Shown: positions 1 through 8,040 of the stretch, piece after piece
Layout of the letters: each line of letters opens with the position of its first letter
How positions within the stretch are numbered: the stretch's first letter is position 1
Assembly: GCA_937934595.1 (NCBI GenBank)
Contig: CALGZA010000025.1
Coordinates: 42,332 to 106,331 of the forward strand
DNA: 64,000 bases
Reading direction: 5' to 3'
DNA from: an uncultured Verrucomicrobiales bacterium
GTDB taxonomy: Bacteria; Verrucomicrobiota; Verrucomicrobiia; Verrucomicrobiales; Akkermansiaceae
Translations under genes and position numbers: made by a program
Notes under the pieces: generated by a model
Seen by the model: only the letters and a program-made list of their open reading frames with translations
Database searches by the model: none
What the model was told of the DNA's origin: nothing

Positions 1-199
1 CAGATGCATACGCATTCATACTATTCACAAGCTCATCAGGAATTACCTTCTGACGTGATAAAATCATAGCCTGATAAAGCATCACCGCTATAGCAGCCGT
101 CGAACACAGCATAATAAAATATATAAATAAACCACCTTTATCGATGAAGGAAAATAAACTATCGAGAAAACTACTATCTGTTTTGGTTGTGATCATCAT
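1..199 (-). CDS. ExbB/TolQ/MotA-family proton channel, 5' part only
   Basis: Reading leftward from ATG codons at 199 and 196, an open frame runs to the window edge, giving about 66 residues. A polar N-terminus (MITTKTDSS) is followed by a Gly-Gly-Leu-Phe-Ile-Tyr start to a hydrophobic segment of about 20 residues, then a charged stretch with SRQKVIPDEL. That order is typical of the first membrane helix and cytoplasmic elbow of ExbB/TolQ proteins, which form the proton-conducting stator energising TonB or TolA. The gene starts 22 bases after the TonB/TolA-like gene on the same strand, so the two are probably one operon. The pore helices lie outside the window, so the subfamily cannot be fixed. 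Confidence 0.6.
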   Translation of the reverse strand, partial: MMITTKTDSSFLDSLFSFIDKGGLFIYFIMLCSTAAIAVMLYQAMILSRQKVIPDELVNSMNAYAS

Positions 200-221
200 A
201 ATGATTTGTATAAATGGAAAA

Positions 222-1574
222 TTAATTAAACTGGAAATAATAAATAAACTCCAAAGGATCACCCCCTTGGCTTTTTCTTACCCTCTGGGGCATCGTTGGT
301 ATCTTAGCTGATGTCAATGCCTGAAATGTGATACTCGTCTGGTTCTCACTACCCAGCACTTTAGATATAACCCTGTAATTAATAACCTTCCCCCTCTCAT
401 TCACCATAAAACCAATACGCAGTGTACCAGGTTGAATCAAATCAGCATGCATCATCACCCTCCGCTGCCACTCCTGCTCCACTAACTTAGATATCTTCGC
501 CATATAGACACCCACCGGCGTCTTTTTCACATTCCCTGAAGCTATTTTACTCCTTCTCGAGATCGTCCCCTGCATCACCTTGGCCTTCGCCTCAGACCTC
601 ATCCCCTTCTTAGTTGCATTTCGCGCAGCCTCTCTCTGAGCTATAGCTCTCTTCTCTGCCTCTTTCTGGGCTGCTCTCCGCTTCCTCATCTCTCTCTCAG
701 CCTTCCGCATAGCAGCATCAGCAGCCCTCTTCTTATTGGAAATTAATCGCTTTAACTCCTCATCACTAGCTACATCAGTAGCTCCTTTATTCTGTGAAAT
801 AGGCTCCCTTTCCCTACGCAGCTCCTTCTTCTGCGTCTCCATATTTCGCTTAGCACTTTCCAAATGCTGCTGCGCTAATAGCGCTTTTTTCTCCGCCGCC
901 CCACCATCCATATTACTCTCTATTCCACTTTCAATAGCCTTTTTATCTAACCTATCCTGACTAAGCTCCGCCTTGCTCTCTTCTGCCTGCTCACGTTTCA
1001 GCTTCTCTTCCTGTGACTTAGCCGCATCAGCACCCAAATTCATATGCTCAAGCACCCCATCCTGAAATCGAGTATCCACTAGTTCCTGATTCCTTTCCTT
1101 ATCATCAATGCCATCCACAGATGGCCTATCCGGAGCATCTAGCACACTCGCCTTGTTACTAGCCGCCAATGTATCACGCTCCCCCTGAACATCAGTATCC
1201 GGCACCTTCCCACTTAACTGGTCATCACTGGTCCGAGCATATTTAAGTACGCTTGCCTTCCGCTCAGGCTTCTTCTCAGCACGCCTAGGCTTTACCACTA
1301 AATTCCTCAGCTCTTCAGAGGTCATCGGCGCTTCCATCTCACGCGCCTTCTCCGGACTCTCGCGTAAATCCTCCACCAAAGCCTCTATCTTTAATTCCAC
1401 CATCACAGCATTCTCTTCCTCTTCTATGTCTTCTATAACCTTAGAAAAAAATTGAATGTAGATAAAACTCATCAATACCACCACGTGAAAAATAACCGAT
1501 ACCACCACACAAATACCTGCGGTCATCCACTTACCCGTCCCTCCAGGACTAAATGTCTTATCAGCTGTCAACAA
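222..1574 (-). CDS. TonB/TolA-like energy transducer with long coiled coil
   Basis: The 450-residue protein has a short cytoplasmic tail, one membrane helix at about residues 17-43, an acidic stretch (EDIEEEENAV), and a long Lys/Glu/Arg/Ala-rich central region to about 350 that looks like an extended helix or coiled coil. The C-terminal 95 residues (from YMAKISKLVEQEW, with a later GFMVNERGKV segment) resemble the TonB/TolA C-terminal fold, which contacts outer-membrane partners. The single helix, long periplasmic helix and C-terminal domain resemble TolA more than TonB, which usually has a Pro-rich linker. An ExbB-type gene follows directly. By inference it transmits proton-motive force across the periplasm; the partner is unknown. 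Confidence 0.6.
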   Translation of the reverse strand: MLTADKTFSPGGTGKWMTAGICVVVSVIFHVVVLMSFIYIQFFSKVIEDIEEEENAVMVELKIEALVEDLRESPEKAREMEAPMTSEELRNLVVKPRRAEKKPERKASVLKYARTSDDQLSGKVPDTDVQGERDTLAASNKASVLDAPDRPSVDGIDDKERNQELVDTRFQDGVLEHMNLGADAAKSQEEKLKREQAEESKAELSQDRLDKKAIESGIESNMDGGAAEKKALLAQQHLESAKRNMETQKKELRREREPISQNKGATDVASDEELKRLISNKKRAADAAMRKAEREMRKRRAAQKEAEKRAIAQREAARNATKKGMRSEAKAKVMQGTISRRSKIASGNVKKTPVGVYMAKISKLVEQEWQRRVMMHADLIQPGTLRIGFMVNERGKVINYRVISKVLGSENQTSITFQALTSAKIPTMPQRVRKSQGGDPLEFIYYFQFN

Positions 1575-1684
1575 GCTAATTTTGCCACATTACTCACCAA
1601 CGTAAATCATATTTTAAAGAAAATAGAATAGAGATTGATACCTTCACCAGCTATGCTAACGTTATCTTAACTAATTACTGATAA

Positions 1685-2155
1685 ATGAAACTAATAACAA
1701 AAATCACCACCTCTACAGCCATCGCCACCATCTGCTCTTTTACATCACTCACCCACCTAGCAAAAGCACACTGCGAAGTGCCATGCGGAATTTACTCAGA
1801 TAAAACAGTTTTCGCTGATTTACACACTCACCTCGCCACTATCGAGAAAGCCATGAATCAGATTAACTCTCTCTCAAAAGAACCCAGCAAAAACGCCAAC
1901 CAACTCACACGCTGGATCAACAATAAAGAATCACACGCTACAAAAATCCAAGAAATCGTCAGCCAATATTTCCTCACTCAGCGAATCAAAGTAGATGAAG
2001 CTAAAACAAATAAAAACGCCTACTTACTCAAGCTAACTCAGCTCCACCAAATCACAGTCCTAGCCATGAAATGTAAGCAAACAACGGACGTAGAACATGC
2101 ACAAAAACTCCATAACGTAATTGACCAATTCAAAATCAACTACGAAAAAAAATAA
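1685..2155 (+). CDS. sodN: Nickel-containing superoxide dismutase with N-terminal signal peptide
   Basis: The 156-residue precursor carries the Ni-hook HCEVPCGIY at residues 29-37. This matches the family motif H-C-x-x-P-C-G-x-Y, whose His1, Cys2 and Cys6 bind nickel after processing. The rest is all-helical and about 128 residues when mature, near the usual four-helix bundle size. Residues 1-28 have a Lys-containing start, an uncharged stretch and AKA directly before the His, so signal peptidase I could create the obligatory N-terminal His. Well-studied NiSODs are cytosolic with a short propeptide cut by SodX; no sodX-like gene is seen here. Probable role: disproportionation of superoxide in the periplasm or outside the cell. 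Family assignment is strong; export is inferred. Confidence 0.88.
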   Translation: MKLITKITTSTAIATICSFTSLTHLAKAHCEVPCGIYSDKTVFADLHTHLATIEKAMNQINSLSKEPSKNANQLTRWINNKESHATKIQEIVSQYFLTQRIKVDEAKTNKNAYLLKLTQLHQITVLAMKCKQTTDVEHAQKLHNVIDQFKINYEKK

Positions 2156-2204
2156 CATAAACACCTAATAAACCCTCCTGCTCACTCGTAAACACACATA
2201 CCCA

Positions 2205-3059
2205 ATGATTATTTTTAGCAATTCAAGAGCTATTGCCACCACTGCAGCCATTCTCATATCCGCTGCAGCCTCCACACTCATGGCTCAGAATGCAAAAAAT
2301 CCAGCATCAAAACCCGATATAAAAAAACAACCTACAACCGCTGAAGAAAAAAAAGTCCCCGCCCCACCCGTTAATGAGTTTAACGTCATCTCAAAGATCA
2401 AAAAAATCGACAAAAATACCGTCCAGATTGGTAAAGTCATAATCAGCAAAAAAGATCGCACCATTTCATTCCCAGCAGAATCCGAAATCACCTCAGAAAT
2501 CGTAGAGTGTGCCGTCGTCACTGCTGCCGGAAGAATTCACGAGTCTCTATTTGTAACCGAAACCAAACCAATCGACCTCAACCTTGGTTTTAAGCTCCTT
2601 GGCTTCAAAGAAAATAAATCAATCTTCCACGTATTCAAGAACGGCAGCCCTACTCTAGAATTTCAAAAAAGCCCTGAAGATCACATAAAAAAGTCGTTCT
2701 TCACTATCCACGTCAGCTGGACAGATGATAAAACAAAAAAAATAATCACCAAAAACATCAATGAACTATTCGGCGGTGCTTATAAGAAAATCCCTGCCGC
2801 TGAAAGAGCTACTCAGCAATGGTCATACGGTGGATCATTTTTCCACAAAGGACAATTCGCCGCAGGACTCACACATGACCTCATATCCATTTTTGTAGAA
2901 CGTGCCGCTGTAGGTAACTACTCAGGTAAATACAAAGAAAATGCCTCCGTCAAAGGAAACCAAAATGAAATAAAATGGGCCGCCATCAGAAAAGCCATGC
3001 CTAAAAAAGGCACCCATGTAACCATCATCATTAAACCAGAATTAAAAAACTCAAAATAA
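2205..3059 (+). CDS. Secreted YdjY-like domain protein of unknown function
   Basis: The 284-residue protein has a signal peptide (hydrophobic residues about 8-26, ending near LMAQ), a Lys/Pro-rich linker, and a globular region from about 58. Segments there (DRTISFPAE, GRIHESLFVTETKP, LNLGFKLLGF) resemble the YdjY-type domain of secreted PVC proteins that often sit near redox or alpha-toroid genes. No catalytic motif is visible. It lies 49 bases after sodN and 8 bases before the alpha-toroid gene, so the three are probably cotranscribed up to the terminator at 4309-4339. The domain call rests on remembered family features and is moderate. Confidence 0.5.
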   Translation: MIIFSNSRAIATTAAILISAAASTLMAQNAKNPASKPDIKKQPTTAEEKKVPAPPVNEFNVISKIKKIDKNTVQIGKVIISKKDRTISFPAESEITSEIVECAVVTAAGRIHESLFVTETKPIDLNLGFKLLGFKENKSIFHVFKNGSPTLEFQKSPEDHIKKSFFTIHVSWTDDKTKKIITKNINELFGGAYKKIPAAERATQQWSYGGSFFHKGQFAAGLTHDLISIFVERAAVGNYSGKYKENASVKGNQNEIKWAAIRKAMPKKGTHVTIIIKPELKNSK

Positions 3060-3067
3060 ATAAATCC

Positions 3068-4276
3068 ATGAAAACCAAAGCCAAAACAAGCATACTAACC
3101 GCAGGTGCTATTTCAGCAATCACCCTATCCTCAGTTTATTACTTACACGCCCAAAAACAAGACACTAAACCCTCTGCTAAAACAACGCAGCCTACAGTAA
3201 CCACACAGCCTGCCTATCTATCACTCAAGCTAGAACTAGAAAACGCCATTAAAACAGGCAATCAATACCTCAAAAAAGCACAAGATAAAAAAGGTTACTG
3301 GAAAGACAACACCATCCCAGCATACACCGCCATGGCCATCACCGCTGCCATGCGTGATCCAAATCTAGACATAAAAAACACCCCAGAACATATCAAATCA
3401 GCATACAAATGGCTACTCTCCACACAGAAAAAAAATGGCGGATTCTACGTGAAAGGTCTAGCCACATATAACACTGCCACTGGTATAATGGCTCTCGCCG
3501 CATCAGGTGACCCCGCACACATCGAGGCCATCCGTAATGGTCGTAACTTCCTCATAAGCCAACAGGCTGACTTCGGTGATAACAAAGCCATGAAAAACCT
3601 AAGCGGCGGAGTAGGATACGGTGCTTCAGCGCCTCACTCCAACATGTCTACCACAACACTCTCAGTTGAAGCTATCAAGATAACTGAAGCCTTAGTCAAA
3701 GATTCTGCAGGAGAAAACCATCAAGACTTAGACTGGGATAGCCTCATAGAATTCGTCTCAAGATGTCAAAACCTTCATGAAACAAATAAGCAACCAGGAA
3801 TTAGCAACGACGGCTCATACGTTTACTACCCAGGTGAATCAAAAGCAGGCACTCAGAAAAACGTAGACGGAACCGAAACACTCAGAGGATACGGATCCAT
3901 GACCTACGCTGGCCTATTATCCATGATCTACGCTGACCTTGATGAAGAGGACCCCAGAGTCACCTCCGCAGTTGACTGGCTTAACAAAAACTTCACCACC
4001 AAAGAAAACCCAGGAATGGGACAACAAGGCCTCTACTACTACTTTAACATAATGGCTAAAGCACTAAGCGCAGCAAACATACAGACCATCACCACCAAAG
4101 ACGGAAAAAAAGTAGACTGGCGCTCAGAACTCTCCAAAAAAATCCTCACTTCACAGCGAGAAGATGGATCATGGACTAACAAAAACAGCCGCTGGTGGGA
4201 AAACCAACCAGAATTAGTCACCTGCTACGCAGTTCTAACACTTGAAACCATTCACGGATCATTACCAAATAAGTAA
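3068..4276 (+). CDS. Secreted alpha-toroid protein (prenyltransferase/squalene cyclase-type repeats)
   Basis: The 402-residue protein starts with a membrane or signal segment (about residues 8-29) and a Thr/Pro-rich linker. It then has repeated helical units of the alpha6-alpha6 barrel fold, with recurring motifs such as QDKKGYWKD, TQKKNGGF, RGYGSMTYAGL and SQREDGSWTNK. These Gly-x-Trp/Phe turn motifs typify squalene-hopene cyclase and prenyltransferase beta-subunit repeats. No DXDD cyclase acid motif was noticed, so a binding or scaffold role is more likely than terpene cyclisation. It is the last gene of the sodN group and directly precedes the MoxR operon; such toroid genes often accompany MoxR/BatA clusters in PVC bacteria. 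Confidence 0.65.
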   Translation: MKTKAKTSILTAGAISAITLSSVYYLHAQKQDTKPSAKTTQPTVTTQPAYLSLKLELENAIKTGNQYLKKAQDKKGYWKDNTIPAYTAMAITAAMRDPNLDIKNTPEHIKSAYKWLLSTQKKNGGFYVKGLATYNTATGIMALAASGDPAHIEAIRNGRNFLISQQADFGDNKAMKNLSGGVGYGASAPHSNMSTTTLSVEAIKITEALVKDSAGENHQDLDWDSLIEFVSRCQNLHETNKQPGISNDGSYVYYPGESKAGTQKNVDGTETLRGYGSMTYAGLLSMIYADLDEEDPRVTSAVDWLNKNFTTKENPGMGQQGLYYYFNIMAKALSAANIQTITTKDGKKVDWRSELSKKILTSQREDGSWTNKNSRWWENQPELVTCYAVLTLETIHGSLPNK

Positions 4277-4308
4277 AAGCCAAATCCAAACTGTAAATCA
4301 CACACATA

Positions 4309-4339
4309 CGCCAAGGCCACCATACCTTGGCGTTTTTTT
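4309..4339 (+). terminator. Rho-independent terminator after the alpha-toroid gene
   Basis: An 8-bp perfect stem, CGCCAAGG (4309-4316) pairing with CCTTGGCG (4325-4332), encloses an 8-base loop and is followed by seven T residues (4333-4339). It sits 33 bases after the stop codon at 4276. It separates the sodN group from the MoxR operon. The rest of the gap, 4340-4613, shows no gene, repeat or obvious promoter. Confidence 0.85.
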
Positions 4340-4613
4340 ATCTCCCCATCACCAATTAATCAACCAATCATTAAATGGACTATTTTTAGACAAATATCAT
4401 TGTAAAAATCGCTACTCCAGAGTAATTATTCCACAGCAATGATGAAATCATCTAACATATTCTACACTCCACTGATACCATGCACACCTCACAGCATTAT
4501 CGAGTGTATCAATAGCACCGTGATCAAACAAAACCAGACTCGCTGAGACTTAATCACTAACTTCACAAAAAAATCAGCCCCATCACGCTGCTCATAACCT
4601 TTTCTCATTTAGA

Positions 4614-6137
4614 ATGAACCAAGACTACCCTATAGACTCACTGACGCAAATGGAAACCATGCTCGACCACGGTAGACGTCGTGTCATCTCTGCAAATATT
4701 ACCACCGAGCTCAGAGCCAGCTTTAACCTCATCACTCGCGGCGTAATCGCCATCGCCATTCTATTCCTCATTCTTAGAGTCCTCGCATGGAGCTTTGGAA
4801 CCCCATCTCCAAGTGGTCTCCAAATCATCACCATCACCACATTATTCGTCATATCAGTCTGCCTCTTCGCTATTTACAAAGGCTATAAAGGTGCCGCCAC
4901 TAAAACACACCAAGTAGCAGAACGTCTCGACATCGCTCAAGAAACGCACAACAAGGTCGCAACCGCCATAGAACTACTCAAATCAGGTGATGAATCACCA
5001 TTCGCTCAAGCCGCCATCAGTGACGGCTGGAAAACACTCAAAGATATCCAGCAAGAAGAACCCCTCAGCAACGATCCAGAACTACCTTGGACAACCATTG
5101 CTCGTAACCTACTAATAGCTATAGCTCTATTCATAACCGCTATCTCGCTCACTCCAAAAAACATCCTACCAGACCCTAATCAACCTAATCCTACCCCTAT
5201 AAACAACATCGTCACCACACCTCTCGACCCTAAACTCATAAAGAACCAAACAGATAAACCATCTGAGGCTGAATCATCAGAGACTCCAAATACAGGCGCT
5301 AAGCCAAGTCCAATTAAAATCTCACCAGAAGCCAAACCTTCCCCGCCACAAACTCCTAATAAAAACAATCCATCAAAATCAAAAGGCAAATCTGGAAACC
5401 ACTCACCATCTGAGTCACGCAGCAGTAAATCCACTTCAAAAAGCAGCAGCTCAGGCAGCGGTGGTGGATCAAAATCAAAACCATCCGACAAAAAACAAAA
5501 ACCCGCTAAACCCAAAAAACCCAAAAAACAAAAACCCTCAAAGGATAAAAAAGACGACAAAAAAAGCAAAAACGGCGGATCAATAAGTGCTCGCGGCGCA
5601 TCAGGCGCCAGCTCCAAATCATCCGCTCAAAACGAATGGTCTAGCAAAATCAAAGCAAAAGCCGAGGACAGCGAAGACGCACCTCAAGACGAAGACCATG
5701 ACGATGACGCTAAATCGGAAAACCTAAGATCCGGTGTGCAGCCTAGCCTCAAAAACCGCAGCGCCAAAGTTAGCCGTGACCTATCACTTTCAAAAGGAAA
5801 AGGAAAAAAACAAAAGAAATCTCGTGGACGTGGTGGCCCAGGAGGCGGTAAAAAATCACGCGGCACAGCCAGCATGATCATGGGTGTTCCTGTCCCTGGA
5901 TTCGTCAAAGGTAGACTCCTCCCAGGCTCTACTAAAAGCACCCAAGAAGAAATAAAACCAACCCCAAAACCAAGTAAATACTTCACTGCCTCAAACCTCA
6001 AATCAGCATCGCCTAAAGAAAACACACAAGAGCACTTCCGCCCTTCAACATCTACAGCCTTTCAAGCAAAACAGTATCTAATCAAATATCACGCCGAAAA
6101 TGAAAACAAAACAAAAGACGACAAAGCCAGCAAGTGA
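4614..6137 (+). CDS. Membrane protein with three N-terminal helices and a long disordered Lys/Ser/Pro tail
   Basis: The 507-residue protein has hydrophobic segments at about residues 41-60, 70-88 and 162-180. Between the second and third lies a soluble stretch containing a VAERLDIAQ element. From about 190 to the end it is low-complexity, rich in Ser, Lys, Pro and Gly, with KPKKPKKQKPSKDKK-type tracts, and probably disordered and extracytoplasmic. The N-terminal arrangement recalls DUF4175-like proteins found beside MoxR genes, but this is a weak match. It is the first gene of the operon, and its 3' end overlaps the MoxR gene by 38 bases, implying coupled expression. No enzymatic motif is seen. 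Confidence 0.6.
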   Translation: MNQDYPIDSLTQMETMLDHGRRRVISANITTELRASFNLITRGVIAIAILFLILRVLAWSFGTPSPSGLQIITITTLFVISVCLFAIYKGYKGAATKTHQVAERLDIAQETHNKVATAIELLKSGDESPFAQAAISDGWKTLKDIQQEEPLSNDPELPWTTIARNLLIAIALFITAISLTPKNILPDPNQPNPTPINNIVTTPLDPKLIKNQTDKPSEAESSETPNTGAKPSPIKISPEAKPSPPQTPNKNNPSKSKGKSGNHSPSESRSSKSTSKSSSSGSGGGSKSKPSDKKQKPAKPKKPKKQKPSKDKKDDKKSKNGGSISARGASGASSKSSAQNEWSSKIKAKAEDSEDAPQDEDHDDDAKSENLRSGVQPSLKNRSAKVSRDLSLSKGKGKKQKKSRGRGGPGGGKKSRGTASMIMGVPVPGFVKGRLLPGSTKSTQEEIKPTPKPSKYFTASNLKSASPKENTQEHFRPSTSTAFQAKQYLIKYHAENENKTKDDKASK

Positions 6138-7146
6138 AGCACCTGCATCTGACAGCCCAGTAGCCAAAGAACAAGCAGAACTCTTCCGCTCCGTATTCAA
6201 CAAGCTTCAAAAAGAAATCCAAAAGGTTTTCGTTGGACAGGACGACATCGTCGAGAATGTTCTCAGCGTGCTCCTCTCAGATGGTCACCTCCTCCTCGAA
6301 GGTGTTCCAGGCCTTGGTAAAACTCTGCTCGCTAGCACCCTAGCAAAGACGCTACACCTAGACTTCTCTCGTATCCAGTTCACCCCAGACCTCATGCCAG
6401 CTGATATCCTAGGAACCATGGTCCTAGAAGATAATAAAGAAGGCGGTCACGAACTCAGATTCCAAGAAGGCCCCGTCATCTCTAACTTTGTCCTAGCAGA
6501 TGAAATTAACCGTGCCACTCCAAAAACTCAGTCAGCCATGCTCGAGGCTATGCAAGAACGCCAAGTCTCAGTCGCCAGACAAACCATCAAGCTTCCCGAG
6601 CCATTCATCGTCATCGCTACTCAAAACCCAGTCGAACAAGACGGAACATACCCACTCCCAGAAGCACAGCTTGACAGATTCATGATCAAGCTCCAAGTAG
6701 GCTACCCAGCTGAAGAAGACTACCTCGGCATCCTCAACAGAACCACAGGAACACAAGTCTCTGACCTAGAAGCCGTCTCAAATGGCGAAGAAATCATTAA
6801 AATGCGCCAAATCGTCAGAAACATCCCAGTAAGTGAGCAAGTCCAGCGCTACGCAGTCAGACTCATCATGGCAACTCAGCCAGGATCTCCATATGCCACT
6901 GAAGCAGTCAATAACTCAGTTTCCCTCGGCGCTAGTCCTCGGGGTATCCAAAGTCTCATCCTCATGGGTAAAGTACGCGCTCTCATCGGTGGCCGCTACG
7001 CAGTTTCTTGCCAAGACCTCTGTGACGTCGCTATCCCAGTACTCAGACACCGTATCATGCTCGGATTTGAAGGCATCTCCGCCCGCATCAGCACAGACGA
7101 TCTCATCCGTGAAATCATCGAATCAGTTGAAAAACTCTCTGACTAA
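6100..7146 (+). CDS. MoxR-family AAA+ ATPase
   Basis: The 348-residue protein has the MoxR layout. A variable N-terminus is followed by VFVGQDDIVENVL, Walker A GVPGLGKT at residues 68-75, the family motif FTPDLMPADILG, Walker B LADEINR around residues 132-138, a TQNPVEQDGTYPLPEAQLDRF sensor/arginine-finger region and a C-terminal lid. MoxR ATPases act as chaperone-like partners of VWA-domain proteins in the same operon. Here DUF58, BatA-like and double-VWA genes follow immediately, with a 9-base gap to the first. The start at 6100 lies inside the preceding gene; a Pro/Ala/Ser-rich leader of about 25 residues makes a slightly later start possible. Confidence 0.93.
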   Translation: MKTKQKTTKPASEAPASDSPVAKEQAELFRSVFNKLQKEIQKVFVGQDDIVENVLSVLLSDGHLLLEGVPGLGKTLLASTLAKTLHLDFSRIQFTPDLMPADILGTMVLEDNKEGGHELRFQEGPVISNFVLADEINRATPKTQSAMLEAMQERQVSVARQTIKLPEPFIVIATQNPVEQDGTYPLPEAQLDRFMIKLQVGYPAEEDYLGILNRTTGTQVSDLEAVSNGEEIIKMRQIVRNIPVSEQVQRYAVRLIMATQPGSPYATEAVNNSVSLGASPRGIQSLILMGKVRALIGGRYAVSCQDLCDVAIPVLRHRIMLGFEGISARISTDDLIREIIESVEKLSD

Positions 7147-7155
7147 TCACATTCT

Positions 7156-8040
7156 ATGAGTGACTTGTTTCCACCTGAATTCATCGCAGCTATCTCCAGC
7201 CTAAGGCTACGTGCTGGTTCCGTCCCCAGAGGCGGTAGGCACGGCGAGCACGGCTCAGCTCAGCTCGGTTCGGGTATGGAGTTTCGTGACTATCGCTCAT
7301 ACCAAGCAGGCGACGACCTGAGACGTATCGACTGGAACTTATACCAACGAAGCGGCAGCCTATTCCTTCGCCTGTTCGAGGAAGAAAGAAATCTCCCAGT
7401 AAACATCCTGCTAGACTGCAGTGACTCTATGTTCTTTGAGAAATCACCTCGTGCTAACGCTGCCAAACAAGCAGCAGCCATCATCATTGGTGCCGCCATC
7501 AATCAGCAAGATAACCCAAAACTCTACTCATTCGGTAAATCACTAGAAGTTCAGTTCCCTACCATTCAAGGCCGCCGCGCCATGCCTGCTGTCCTAGATA
7601 GACTGAACAAAATCGGCCCATCTGGCGCCACTGACCTACACAGCGTTCTTAAAAAATTCCAGTCATTCAGACAGCGTCCAGGCATACTTGTTATCATTTC
7701 TGACTTCTTCGATGAAGATGCCATAAATACTCTTGAAAAATCAATGAACGGACTAAGACACAAACTACTGCTTGTCAGAGTCGCTCGTAGCTCAGATGCC
7801 ATTCCAGACCTCGATGGTGAACTCCTAGTAGAGGACTGTGAAACAGGATCAGGAAAGCACCTTACCGTCACACCCAAAGCTATTGCAAACTACAAAAAAG
7901 CATTCGCAGACTTCGAAAAAAAACTCCTCGACTTCGCTAACAAACGCCACGCAGGTTATGTAACCCTGGACGCAGACCAAGACGTTCTAAAACAATTCAT
8001 CACAATCTTTAACGACGGTGTCATCACCACTCACGGATAA
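7156..8040 (+). CDS. DUF58 (VWA-like) protein, MoxR partner
   Basis: The 294-residue protein carries the DUF58 signature GMEFRDYRSYQAGDDLRRIDW at about residues 40-60 (longer motif at 7276-7338). A VWA-like fold follows, beginning NILLDCSDSMFF, a MIDAS-type D-x-S-x-S variant. There is no signal peptide or membrane helix, so it should be cytoplasmic. DUF58 proteins occur next to MoxR throughout bacteria and are presumed adaptors or substrates of the ATPase. The stop at 8040 is followed directly by the next ATG at 8041, indicating coupling. Confidence 0.88.
   Translation: MSDLFPPEFIAAISSLRLRAGSVPRGGRHGEHGSAQLGSGMEFRDYRSYQAGDDLRRIDWNLYQRSGSLFLRLFEEERNLPVNILLDCSDSMFFEKSPRANAAKQAAAIIIGAAINQQDNPKLYSFGKSLEVQFPTIQGRRAMPAVLDRLNKIGPSGATDLHSVLKKFQSFRQRPGILVIISDFFDEDAINTLEKSMNGLRHKLLLVRVARSSDAIPDLDGELLVEDCETGSGKHLTVTPKAIANYKKAFADFEKKLLDFANKRHAGYVTLDADQDVLKQFITIFNDGVITTHG

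Noticed and set aside
4242..4442. 66-residue + strand frame
   Set aside because: Overlaps the end of the alpha-toroid gene and the terminator; no RBS or recognisable sequence.
5180..5617. 145-residue - strand frame
   Set aside because: Antisense to the low-complexity Lys/Ser tail of the operon's first protein; Phe/Leu/Asp repeats mirror that tail.
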